Assembly: GCF_002709775.1 (NCBI RefSeq)
Contig: NZ_PAQR01000033.1
Coordinates: 1 to 61,286, forward strand
Direction of reading: 5' to 3'
Length of the DNA: 61,286 nt
Origin: Thalassospira sp.
GTDB lineage: Bacteria > Pseudomonadota > Alphaproteobacteria > Rhodospirillales > Thalassospiraceae
The notes under the pieces: model-generated
Database searches by the model: none
What the model was told of the DNA's origin: nothing
The model's input: the letters and a program-made list of their open reading frames with translations, nothing else
Shown here: positions 53,862 to 61,286 of the stretch, in pieces
How the letters are laid out: each line of letters starts with the position of its first letter
How positions within the stretch are numbered: the stretch's first letter is position 1
Made by a program: the position numbers and the translations under genes

Positions 53862-56078
53862 GTGCTCCGCCACCTTATCGTCCGCCTGACATTTTTGTTT
53901 GCCCTTTGCCTTTCGTCCATCGGCGTTACCACCGCCGCCATGGCCGCATCGGATATGGCAACCGACTGGATTGATGAGGATTTTACCTCGGTGCGCCTGA
54001 TCAGCGCCCAGACCGAAACAGGTGGAAAACAGACACTGCGTCTGGGCCTTGAATACGAATTGCAGCCTGACTGGAAGATTTACTGGCGAAGTGCTGGCGA
54101 TGCCGGCTTCCCGCCGCAGCTCGACTGGACCGGATCGCAGAATGTGGGTGAGGCAAACGTTCTTTGGCCCGCCCCGCATCGTTTCTCGATCTTTGGTCTG
54201 GAAACATTCGGCTACAAGAATCAGATCATCCTGCCGATTGATGTCACGATCCCCGATCCCACGCAGCCGGTCGCGATCCAGCTTAATGTCGATTATCTCG
54301 TCTGCAGCGACATCTGCATTCCGGCAAGTGCGGACTTCAACCTTGATATCCCTGCAAGTGCAGCGGGCGGCAGCGGTGTTTCGACCGCCAGCAACCATGC
54401 GCACCAAATCGAAAAGTTTGTCTCGCGCGTTCCGCTTACGGGCGCGGGCCTTCCCATGGAAGTCACAAGCCTGACCACGACAACAATCAACGATACAACC
54501 CATCTGCGCCTTGCTGTACGTGGCCTTGATGAAGCCGGGGTTGCGATTGACGATATCCTGATTGAAAGCGACCTGCGTGCTGGCTTTGGCCTGCCCAAGC
54601 CAGCAACCGTTGACGACGACGACAGCACCGATACCAAATATTTCGACATCGCCGTTCTGGGACTGGCAGAAGACCAGTCGCTCAACGATGAAGCCATTAC
54701 CGTCACGGCGATTGCCGGTCCCCTTTCTGTTGAACAGAACCTTGTTGTTGGTGCTGCTGGCGACAGCGTGGCTGGAACGACATCGATGGCGGCTTCCGGT
54801 GCAACCGCTGGCATGAGCTTCTGGATGATCGGCCTGTTTGCTCTGCTGGGCGGCTTGATCCTCAATGTCATGCCGTGCGTCTTGCCGGTCCTGTCGATCA
54901 AGGTCATGTCGGCCCTTAAGGCCCGCGAACAGGATACCAACCGGGTGCGCATTGGGTTCCTTGCCAGTGCGGCCGGGATCATCACATCCTTCTGGATGAT
55001 TGCCGCTGTTCTCGTCGGCATCAAACTGGCTGGCGGCACCATCGGTTGGGGTATTCAGTTCCAGCAACCGCTTTTCCTGACCGTGATGACGATCATCCTT
55101 GCCCTGTTTGCATTGAATATGTGGGGCTTGTTTGAAATTTCCGGCCCGGATCAGCTTGGCAATGCCGCTAATGACGCCATCACGCGCAGCGAAAGCCACG
55201 GCCACCATATCAGCAGCAACTTCCTGACCGGTATGTTTGCCACCTTGCTGGCCACCCCGTGCTCTGCACCGTTCCTGGGGACGGCTGTCGGGTTCGCACT
55301 GGCCGGCAGTGTTTTTGATATCTTCTGGATCTTCACCCTGCTCGGTATTGGTTTGGCCCTGCCCTATTTTGCCATCGCCATTCAGCCGCGCGCGGCCCAT
55401 ATCCTGCCCAAACCGGGACGCTGGATGAATGGTGTCAAATTCGTTCTTGGGCTTGCCCTGATCGGGACGGCGGTCTGGTTACTTGGCGTGTTGTCGGTTC
55501 AGATCGGCATGACTGGTGCCATTGCTGTCGGGCTCGGCCTGATTGCCGGTGGTGTTTTCATCTGGGCACGCAAACGCACATCGAACCTGCGTCCGCGCTT
55601 TGCCTTTACCTCGCTTGCTGTTCTTGGCTTCCTTGTTGCACTGTTTGCGCCCGGTTTCTCACAACCGCCGTCATCAACAAGTGCGTCGTCAAGCAACGGC
55701 ACACTTGCCTGGCAGGCCTTTGCACCTGAAACCATCGACACGCTGGTTGCCGATGGCAAAACCGTCGTGATTGATGTGACGGCCGAATGGTGTGTCACTT
55801 GTCAGGTCAACAAGAAGCTGGTTCTTGAAAAGCCGGATGTCCGTACCGCCCTGACACAGGACAATGTCGTTCTGATGCAGGCCGACTGGACCCGCCCGGA
55901 TCAACAGATTGCCGATTATCTGGCGTCTTATGGTCGCTTTGGCATTCCATTCAATGCTGTGTTCGGCCCGGCCGCGCCTGAGGGCATCCTGCTGTCCGAA
56001 CTGCTCGGCGTCGATGAGGTTCTTGGCGCGCTTGATGATGCAAACGGTTCTCCCAGCCTTGCCAGCTCGGCACAGTGA
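53862..56078 (+). CDS. DsbD/ScsB-type thiol:disulfide interchange protein, GTG start
   Basis: Inner-membrane reductase carrying electrons from cytosolic thioredoxin to the periplasm. The GTG at 53862 (AAGGA seven bases upstream) gives 738 residues and a signal peptide ending near AAMAAS. Order: periplasmic ScsB-like alpha domain with a Cys pair in YLVCSDICIPAS (Cys148, Cys152), an eight-helix membrane domain with NVMPCVLPVLSIK and LLATPCSAPFLG, and a C-terminal thioredoxin domain with TAEWCVTCQVNKK. The long periplasmic domain is of the ScsB rather than the DsbD-alpha type. It may supply reductant to CcmG. Confidence 0.93.
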   Translation: MLRHLIVRLTFLFALCLSSIGVTTAAMAASDMATDWIDEDFTSVRLISAQTETGGKQTLRLGLEYELQPDWKIYWRSAGDAGFPPQLDWTGSQNVGEANVLWPAPHRFSIFGLETFGYKNQIILPIDVTIPDPTQPVAIQLNVDYLVCSDICIPASADFNLDIPASAAGGSGVSTASNHAHQIEKFVSRVPLTGAGLPMEVTSLTTTTINDTTHLRLAVRGLDEAGVAIDDILIESDLRAGFGLPKPATVDDDDSTDTKYFDIAVLGLAEDQSLNDEAITVTAIAGPLSVEQNLVVGAAGDSVAGTTSMAASGATAGMSFWMIGLFALLGGLILNVMPCVLPVLSIKVMSALKAREQDTNRVRIGFLASAAGIITSFWMIAAVLVGIKLAGGTIGWGIQFQQPLFLTVMTIILALFALNMWGLFEISGPDQLGNAANDAITRSESHGHHISSNFLTGMFATLLATPCSAPFLGTAVGFALAGSVFDIFWIFTLLGIGLALPYFAIAIQPRAAHILPKPGRWMNGVKFVLGLALIGTAVWLLGVLSVQIGMTGAIAVGLGLIAGGVFIWARKRTSNLRPRFAFTSLAVLGFLVALFAPGFSQPPSSTSASSSNGTLAWQAFAPETIDTLVADGKTVVIDVTAEWCVTCQVNKKLVLEKPDVRTALTQDNVVLMQADWTRPDQQIADYLASYGRFGIPFNAVFGPAAPEGILLSELLGVDEVLGALDDANGSPSLASSAQ

Positions 56079-56287
56079 TCACATCTGATTGGGGACGCGT
56101 ATTGTTTTGATCCCGCACGCCTATTTGCGGGGAACAAGATCGAACCTGCTAACGTTAAACGTCAAGCAGATGACAGTTGTTAAAAACTCTGCGTGAAAGC
56201 ATTGAATACCAACCAGATTTGGTGTTTGATTCCGGCATGCGATCCAGCGCGCAGTCAACGGGATTGCGCCAATTAACGGAGATACCC

Positions 56288-56767
56288 ATGACCATTTCAG
56301 TCGGTACTGAACTCCCGGAAGTTACTCTTTTCCGCGCAACCAGCGACGGTCCGGAAGCCGTCAATTCCAAGGAATTCTTCGCAGGTCGCAAAGTTGTCCT
56401 GTTCGCAGTGCCAGGTGCCTTCACCCCGACATGCTCGGCAAAACACCTGCCCGGCTTTGTCGCCAAAGCCGATGAAATTAAAGCCAAGGGTGTCGATGAG
56501 ATTGCCTGCCTTGCGTCAAACGACGCCTTTGTCCTGCAGGCATGGGCAGATGCGGAAAAGGCCGATGACGTCACCATGCTTTCTGACGGCGACCTTGCCT
56601 TTGTCGATGCAACCGGGCTTGGCCTTGATCTGACCGGGCGTGGCCTTGGCAAGCGTGCCAACCGTTTCGCCATGATCGTCGAAGACGGCAAAGTCACCGA
56701 TCTTGCGATCGAGGAACCGGGTGCGTTTGAAGTTTCAAGTGCCGAAGCTGTGCTGAAAAAGCTCTAA
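56288..56767 (+). CDS. peroxiredoxin (Prx5 type)
   Basis: Cytosolic thiol peroxidase of 159 residues. The peroxidatic cysteine is Cys49 in the signature PGAFTPTCSAKHLPGF; the later segments SNDAFVLQAWADAE and RFAMIVEDGKV are typical of Prx5/AhpE-like bacterial enzymes. There is no obvious resolving cysteine at the usual place, although a Cys occurs in DEIACLASND. The start at 56288 has CGGAG seven bases upstream and a family-like N-terminus; an upstream extension to 56177 is rejected. Monocistronic with its own terminator. Confidence 0.95.
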   Translation: MTISVGTELPEVTLFRATSDGPEAVNSKEFFAGRKVVLFAVPGAFTPTCSAKHLPGFVAKADEIKAKGVDEIACLASNDAFVLQAWADAEKADDVTMLSDGDLAFVDATGLGLDLTGRGLGKRANRFAMIVEDGKVTDLAIEEPGAFEVSSAEAVLKKL

Positions 56768-56782
56768 GCCTTTAAAGGCTTA
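56765..56782. repeat. perfect 18-bp palindrome at the peroxiredoxin stop codon
   Basis: TAAGCCTTTAAAGGCTTA is its own reverse complement, and its first three bases are the stop codon. It is followed 15 bases later by the terminator stem. It could add to 3' stability or be a protein-binding site. Confidence 0.4.
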
Positions 56783-56797
56783 CCCGCACAAGCGCTT

Positions 56798-56832
56798 AAA
56801 GCTCCGCAGTCACTTGCGGAGCTTTTTGCTTT
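56798..56832 (+). terminator. rho-independent terminator of the peroxiredoxin gene
   Basis: AAAGCTCCGCA (56798-56808) and TGCGGAGCTTT (56815-56825) form a perfect 11-bp stem with a six-base loop; TTTTTGCTTTT follows. Confidence 0.93.
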
Positions 56833-56857
56833 TCCGATCATCCGTCCATGCCGCAAA

Positions 56858-57262
56858 TCAGCGCGGCAGCAGGACCGGTATCGGGTCTTCCTTGCTGTCA
56901 TAGTCGCATTCAAAGGTCGGGTTAGTATGCTTGGCAATGAAGTGCACAACACCTTCCCGGAAGCTGCCCTTGATCGGCGACCAGCTCATATAGACGCCAC
57001 CGCGGGCATCATATTCGCGGATATCCGGATCACGGGCGAGTTCAGCAAAGCTGTGGCCAAGATCCTCTGTCGCACCGGCAACAAGCCAGGACGGTTTCAA
57101 ACCGCCATGCCACAGCAGGTAAACGCCACCGACCCCATTCAGGCTAAGCTCTGAAATGTCGTCGATCATGAACAGACGGTAGTAATCCCCACGCGGGCTC
57201 TTTCGCCATTTGATATCCTGCGCCTTAGGCTGGCGAATAGCACCGAGAGACCAAAATCCCAT
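56858..57262 (-). CDS. conserved-looking 134-residue protein of unknown function
   Basis: Unrecognised, but very likely real: ATG 57262 has GGAGG seven bases upstream and composition matches neighbours. Starts MGFWSLGAIRQP; no signal or membrane segment. The centre reads GGVYLLWHGGLKPSWLVAGATEDLG at residues near 43-70, a pattern (GVYLL, then about ten residues, then a small-residue strand and TEDL) that faintly recalls GIY-YIG folds, but the catalytic Arg and Glu are not evident. A second GGVYMSWSPI follows at about residue 85. It is a lone gene, convergent with the peroxiredoxin. No function is assigned. Confidence 0.75.
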   Translation of the reverse strand: MGFWSLGAIRQPKAQDIKWRKSPRGDYYRLFMIDDISELSLNGVGGVYLLWHGGLKPSWLVAGATEDLGHSFAELARDPDIREYDARGGVYMSWSPIKGSFREGVVHFIAKHTNPTFECDYDSKEDPIPVLLPR

Positions 57263-57472
57263 ATTAACCTCCAAGCACGCCAAAACACGTGCAACCTGAT
57301 GTCACACGCATCCCAACATAGCTTCTTATTCTTATAGGTAAGACTGTATCTTAGCATATGTAAACGTTTGGTTGACAAAAGACGTCACCCAAACGCCTGC
57401 TATCCCCCCTCCGAGAATAGACAGGCAACGCTACTACCTTAAATCAGGCCCTGAAACCAAGTATTTTTCGAG

Positions 57473-58393
57473 TTATTCGAACAACTTATCGATATCGTCC
57501 TGGCTGATGCCTTCGCCTTCAAGCTGCGGACCATTGAGAAGATCGGCATCCTCTGGACGCGCTTCTTCCTCAACTTCCGGAACCGGCAGTTCGCTAAAGG
57601 CCTCTTCACCCCAGATCGAGATCATGTTGTGGACACGCTCTTCAACGAACTCAAGCGTGCTGACCACCTTATTGATGCGCTGGCCGGTAATGTCCTGGAA
57701 GTTACAGGCTTCGAAAATCTTGGTGACGATAAAGGCAATCTGTTCGACGTGATCGGCGACAAAGTCACTAGGCGCCGAGTTCTTCAGCGTCATGGTCAGA
57801 TCATCGATCTGCTCGGCAGATTCCAGAATGGTATGGGTCGCCATCTCGGTATCCTTGACGATCGCATCAAGCTCCGAGGCCGCACTGACAAGACGATCAT
57901 CCTGCGCCTTCGGATGGCGAAGCGACGCAATCTGAACCTTGGCCTTGTGGATATGCTCGTTCATTTCCTCGATCTGGGTGCGGATCAGTTCCAGATCATC
58001 ACGATCCGGTTCGGCAGCCCCCGGACGATTGGAATGGGTCGGATTGCTTGTGACCGGCTCAGGCAGCTCATCCATCGGCGCATCGTTCGAGGCAACCGGG
58101 GCTTCCATCGCAACATCACCGGCCACCGGGACGGCACCGGATGCCACAGCCTGACGCAGTTGCGAAACCTCGCCACGCAGCGCGCGGATTTCATCGAGAA
58201 CCGCCTGGCTGATCCCGGACGCATCCCCGGCACTCGTCGACGCAGGCAAGGCGGCCGGCATCGGTTCCCCTGCCCCCATGCCGCTTTCCAGCGTCGGGTC
58301 AAAGAAGGAGTCCGACCAATCCTCAACAACACCACCGGTGCGTTCTTTAAGACGGCGTTCGGCAGTGAATACTTTTTGCACGCGACGAGACAT
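57473..58393 (-). CDS. CheZ-like CheY-P phosphatase, copy 2, diverged paralogue
   Basis: 306-residue paralogue of the protein at 52057-52881. The active-site helix is NFQDITGQRI (231-240), with Asp234 and Gln238 conserved, then NKVVSTLEFVEERVHNMISIWGEE, nearly identical in pattern to copy 1. The N-termini also align (VFTAERRLKE against LFTAEMRLLN), which supports starting at ATG 58393; GGAGG lies about 14 bases upstream, rather far. A disordered Pro/Ala/Glu-rich insert (about 22-130) is specific to this copy. The C-terminal peptide SQDDIDKLFE is single. Confidence 0.88.
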   Translation of the reverse strand: MSRRVQKVFTAERRLKERTGGVVEDWSDSFFDPTLESGMGAGEPMPAALPASTSAGDASGISQAVLDEIRALRGEVSQLRQAVASGAVPVAGDVAMEAPVASNDAPMDELPEPVTSNPTHSNRPGAAEPDRDDLELIRTQIEEMNEHIHKAKVQIASLRHPKAQDDRLVSAASELDAIVKDTEMATHTILESAEQIDDLTMTLKNSAPSDFVADHVEQIAFIVTKIFEACNFQDITGQRINKVVSTLEFVEERVHNMISIWGEEAFSELPVPEVEEEARPEDADLLNGPQLEGEGISQDDIDKLFE

Positions 58394-58534
58394 GACTGAT
58401 TTCAAACCTCCGGAACGGACAGCAGTCCGATCACTAAATCCCCACAACGCGTCTTTGATGACGTCGTTCATTACAATTCACACAAGTATAAGGGTGCAGA
58501 TTGCGACAAGTCCAATGGGTTTCAAGTACAAGTC

Positions 58535-58570
58535 TTTGAAAAAGAACACCCCGACCACAGGGCCGGGGTG
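58535..58570 (-). terminator. rho-independent terminator of gcvPB
   Basis: On the minus strand, arms 58561-58570 and 58547-58556 form CACCCCGgCC / GGtCGGGGTG with one mismatch, then TTCTTTTTC. It lies 28 bases after the gcvPB stop, so it also insulates cheZ copy 2. Confidence 0.9.
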
Positions 58571-58597
58571 CTTTAAACAGTCAGGTTGCTTGGGTTA

Positions 58598-60094
58598 TCA
58601 AGCTGTTTCAGGTTTCCAGCGCAAAACCGGCTTACGCGCGGCTGCGGTTTCATCAAGGCGTCTGCGCGGCGTCAGATACGGCGCATTCTTGAAGAATTCC
58701 GCATCCCCCGACTCGGCCTTGGCGACAAGTGCCAGAATCGCATCACAGAACTGATCGATCGATTCCTTGGTTTCGGTCTCGGTCGGTTCGATCAGCAATG
58801 CCCCATGCACCACCAGCGGGAAATACATCGTCATCGGGTGGAACCCTTCGTCGATGATCGCCTTGGCCAGATCCAGCGTCGAAACCCCCGTATCCTTGAG
58901 GAAGCTGTCATCAAACAGCGCCTCGTGCATGCAGTAGCCCGGGAAGGCTACGCTAAGCTTGTCCTTAAGGCGGGCCAGCAGATAGTTGGCATTAAGCACC
59001 GCATCACCCGATGCCTGACGCAAGCCATCCGCACCGTGGCTTTTCATATAGGTCAGCGCACGAATGAACATGCCCATCTGACCATGGAAGCCTTTCAGCC
59101 GGCCAAACGGCTGCATGCCGTCATCTTCGTCTGCGGTTTCAACCAGATGGAACCCGTCGCCCTTTTTGACGACATAGGGGATCGGGGCAAACGGGGCCAG
59201 CGCCTCGGAAAAGACAACCGGTCCGGAACCCGGTCCGCCACCGCCATGCGGGGTCGAAAAGGTCTTGTGCAGGTTGATATGCATCGCATCAATGCCAAGG
59301 TCTGCCGGACGCACGCGACCGACAATGGCGTTGAAGTTTGCACCATCGCAATAGAAGTAACCACCCGCTGCATGCACCAGATCAGCAATCTTGCGAACAT
59401 CGCGTTCAAACAGGCCACAGGTGTTCGGGTTGGTCAGCATAATACCAGCCACATCGTCGCCAAGCTTGGCTTCGAATGCGGCCAGATCAACACGGCCGTC
59501 TTCGGTTGCCGGGATCGAATCAACCGTAAAGCCGCAGGCTGCAGCGGTTGCCGGGTTGGTCCCGTGGGCTGATTCCGGCACCAAAACACGACGACGGTTT
59601 TCACCGCGCGCATCAAGGGCCGCGCGAATGGCCATCATGCCGCAAAGTTCGCCCTGTGCACCCGCTGCCGGGGACATGGAAACTGCGGGCATGCCGGTCA
59701 GAACCAGAAGCCAGTGCGCGCAACTGTTGATCAGTTCCAGCGCCCCCTGAACGGTGCTTTCGGGCTGCATCGGATGCAGATCGGCAAGACCGGGCAGACG
59801 CGCGACCTTTTCATTCAGGCGCGGGTTATGCTTCATCGTGCACGAACCAAGCGGGAAGAAACCGGCATCAATGCCATAGTTCTTCTGCGACAGGCGCGTG
59901 AAGTGACGCACAACCTGCGGCTCGGACAGGCCCGGAAGGCCAACGTCGCTATCGCGATCCAGACCACCAAGACGGGATTTGGTGCCCGCCGGTTCCGGCA
60001 GATCAACGCCGGTACGGCCAGGCTGGCCCTGTTCAAAGATCAGCTGTTCTTCAATGACAAGGCCGCGGTTGCCGGTATGGGTTGTGAAATTCAT
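58598..60094 (-). CDS. gcvPB: glycine dehydrogenase (decarboxylating) subunit 2
   Basis: C-terminal half of the split P protein of the glycine cleavage system, which decarboxylates glycine with PLP and passes aminomethyl to GcvH. The 498 residues include the PLP lysine in [36 protein letters not shown] near the N-terminus and [16 protein letters not shown]. The start overlaps the gcvPA stop by four bases. This two-gene P protein is usual in Rhodospirillales and Gram-positives, while many other proteobacteria have a single gcvP. Confidence 0.96.
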   Translation of the reverse strand: MNFTTHTGNRGLVIEEQLIFEQGQPGRTGVDLPEPAGTKSRLGGLDRDSDVGLPGLSEPQVVRHFTRLSQKNYGIDAGFFPLGSCTMKHNPRLNEKVARLPGLADLHPMQPESTVQGALELINSCAHWLLVLTGMPAVSMSPAAGAQGELCGMMAIRAALDARGENRRRVLVPESAHGTNPATAAACGFTVDSIPATEDGRVDLAAFEAKLGDDVAGIMLTNPNTCGLFERDVRKIADLVHAAGGYFYCDGANFNAIVGRVRPADLGIDAMHINLHKTFSTPHGGGGPGSGPVVFSEALAPFAPIPYVVKKGDGFHLVETADEDDGMQPFGRLKGFHGQMGMFIRALTYMKSHGADGLRQASGDAVLNANYLLARLKDKLSVAFPGYCMHEALFDDSFLKDTGVSTLDLAKAIIDEGFHPMTMYFPLVVHGALLIEPTETETKESIDQFCDAILALVAKAESGDAEFFKNAPYLTPRRRLDETAAARKPVLRWKPETA

Positions 60095-61286
60095 GCCAGC
60101 GCCTCCTTCAATGCGGACGCAAGGGCCGCGATATCCTCATCACTGTTGGTTTCGGTCACCGCCACCAACAGGTAGTTGTCCAGATCCGAACGGTTCGGAT
60201 ACAGACGCGACAACGGCACACCGGCCAGAACGCCTTTGGCAACCAGCGTCTCAACAACTTCGGCCGCTGGCTTGCTCAGCTTGACGGTGAATTCGTTAAA
60301 GAAGCTGTCATTGATTACCGACGCACCATCAACGGCATCAATCGCATCGGCCGCCTTGCAGGCATTTTCGTGGTTCAATGTCGCCAGACGGCGATAGCCA
60401 TCTTCACCCAGCAGGCTCATATGCACCGTAAAGGCCAGCGAACACAGACCGGAGTTGGTACAGATGTTCGAAGTCGCCTTTTCACGGCGGATATGCTGCT
60501 CACGGGTCGACAGGGTCAGAACAAAGCCACGCTTACCGTCCTGATCAACCGTCTCACCACACAGGCGACCGGGCATCTGACGCACCAGTTTCTGGGTGGT
60601 GGCAAACAGGCCGACATACGGACCACCATAGTTCAGCGCATTACCGATCGACTGGCCTTCGCCGCAAACGATATCCGCGCCAAAGCTGCCCGGTGATTTG
60701 ACTGCACCAAAGGCAACCGCCTCGGTAAAGACCACGACCAGAAGCGCACCCTTGGCATGACAAAGATCAGCAAGCTGGGTGTGATCCTGAATACGGCCAA
60801 ACACATCCGGATACTGCACCACGACACAAGCCGTCTGATCATCAATAAGATCATTAAGCTCTTCGGCAGTTGCCTGATGTTCCGGATGACCATCACGACC
60901 GGCAACTTCGGTGTCGCTATACTGGCAATATGTCTCGGTCACTTCGCGGTAATGCGGATGCAGACCACCCGACAAAACCGCCTTTTTGCGACGGGTCGCG
61001 CGGCAAGCCATCAGGACTGCCTCGGCACAGGACGTCGCACCATCCCACATCGAGGCATTGGCAACATCCATCCCGGTGATCGAGGCAACCTGGGTCTGGA
61101 ATTCAAATAGGTACTGCAGCGTCCCTTGCGCAATTTCGGGCTGATACGGGGTATAGGCGGTCAGGAACTCACCGCGCTGGATCACGTAATCAACCGTCGC
61201 CGGGACATGGTGGCGATAAGCGCCCGCGCCAAGGAAGCTGGGCACGCTAGACGCGCCCACATTCTTGGCGGCAAGGGCCATCATAT
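60091..61286 (-). CDS. gcvPA: glycine dehydrogenase (decarboxylating) subunit 1, 5'-truncated by the window
   Basis: N-terminal half of the split P protein. The frame is open to the window edge, and about 50 N-terminal residues are missing, since the visible part begins in the conserved [25 protein letters not shown] at the right edge. Further motifs are [34 protein letters not shown] and [14 protein letters not shown] as short runs. The ATG that looks like a start near 61284 is internal. It heterodimerises with GcvPB. Confidence 0.95.
   Translation of the reverse strand, partial: MMALAAKNVGASSVPSFLGAGAYRHHVPATVDYVIQRGEFLTAYTPYQPEIAQGTLQYLFEFQTQVASITGMDVANASMWDGATSCAEAVLMACRATRRKKAVLSGGLHPHYREVTETYCQYSDTEVAGRDGHPEHQATAEELNDLIDDQTACVVVQYPDVFGRIQDHTQLADLCHAKGALLVVVFTEAVAFGAVKSPGSFGADIVCGEGQSIGNALNYGGPYVGLFATTQKLVRQMPGRLCGETVDQDGKRGFVLTLSTREQHIRREKATSNICTNSGLCSLAFTVHMSLLGEDGYRRLATLNHENACKAADAIDAVDGASVINDSFFNEFTVKLSKPAAEVVETLVAKGVLAGVPLSRLYPNRSDLDNYLLVAVTETNSDEDIAALASALKEALA

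Noticed and set aside
53754..55400. 548-codon open frame antisense to the DsbD/ScsB-type gene
   Set aside because: Composition (Arg, Gly, Asp rich, no domains) is typical of antisense shadows; the plus-strand protein carries all three redox cysteine pairs.

Overview
The window looks like chromosomal core DNA of an alphaproteobacterium, most plausibly a Rhodospirillales member close to Thalassospira. That placement is inference. It rests on the moderate-to-high GC, a split glycine decarboxylase (gcvPA/gcvPB), a complete system I cytochrome c maturation operon, an aa3 oxidase operon with a tiny coxF-like gene, an Mrp/Pha antiporter with fused A and B subunits, and CheZ proteins. Coding density is high. 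I see no insertion sequence, prophage or CRISPR array, and only one RNA gene, a tRNA-Gln.

Layout. 1-3281 (minus): the first genes of an Mrp Na+(K+)/H+ antiporter operon. 3466-5900 (minus): an MFS transporter and a PLP trans-sulfuration enzyme. 6132-14528 (minus): a branched-chain-type ABC transporter (livG, livH, livM, a binding protein, livF) interleaved with two acyl-CoA-ligase-family genes, so the cargo is probably an organic acid activated with CoA on entry. 14529-15346: a long regulatory gap before acnA (plus) and its terminator. 18255-20810: a four-CBS/PAS/GGDEF/EAL c-di-GMP protein. 20898-28729 (plus): a DUF1223 thioredoxin-like protein, then ccmABCDEFGHI. 28745-32047 (minus): a small membrane protein, a soluble lytic transglycosylase and a family-4-like uracil-DNA glycosylase. 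32320-37620 (plus): ETF-ubiquinone oxidoreductase, a DJ-1/PfpI protein, a TPR lipoprotein and ispE, followed by tRNA-Gln.

37891-51266 (minus): a GAF/degenerate-GGDEF protein, a ROK kinase, an M16 peptidase, thrC, a stand-alone cyclic-nucleotide-binding domain, an M32 carboxypeptidase, then the cytochrome c oxidase operon coxB-coxA-ctaB-coxF-like-ctaG-coxC-DUF983-surf1. After a 790-bp AT-rich gap come cheZ copy 1 (plus), YqgE (minus), a DsbD/ScsB-type reductase (plus), a peroxiredoxin (plus), an unknown 134-residue protein (minus), cheZ copy 2 (minus), and gcvPB plus 5'-truncated gcvPA (minus).

How it fits together. Much of the window serves aerobic respiration: TCA cycle (acnA), electrons from acyl-CoA oxidation into quinone (ETF-QO, fed in principle by the liv/acyl-CoA ligase cluster), cytochrome c maturation, and terminal oxidase biogenesis. 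The most unusual items are the two diverged CheZ proteins with FliM-like C-terminal peptides, one of them in tandem; a CcmF lacking several family-conserved motifs including likely haem-ligand histidines; a PaaK-like enzyme with a rewritten P-loop; and a promoter for ETF-QO whose 17-bp spacer contains a near-full-length inverted repeat. I found no clear multi-gene system that is wholly new; the CheZ pair and the CcmF variant are the best candidates.
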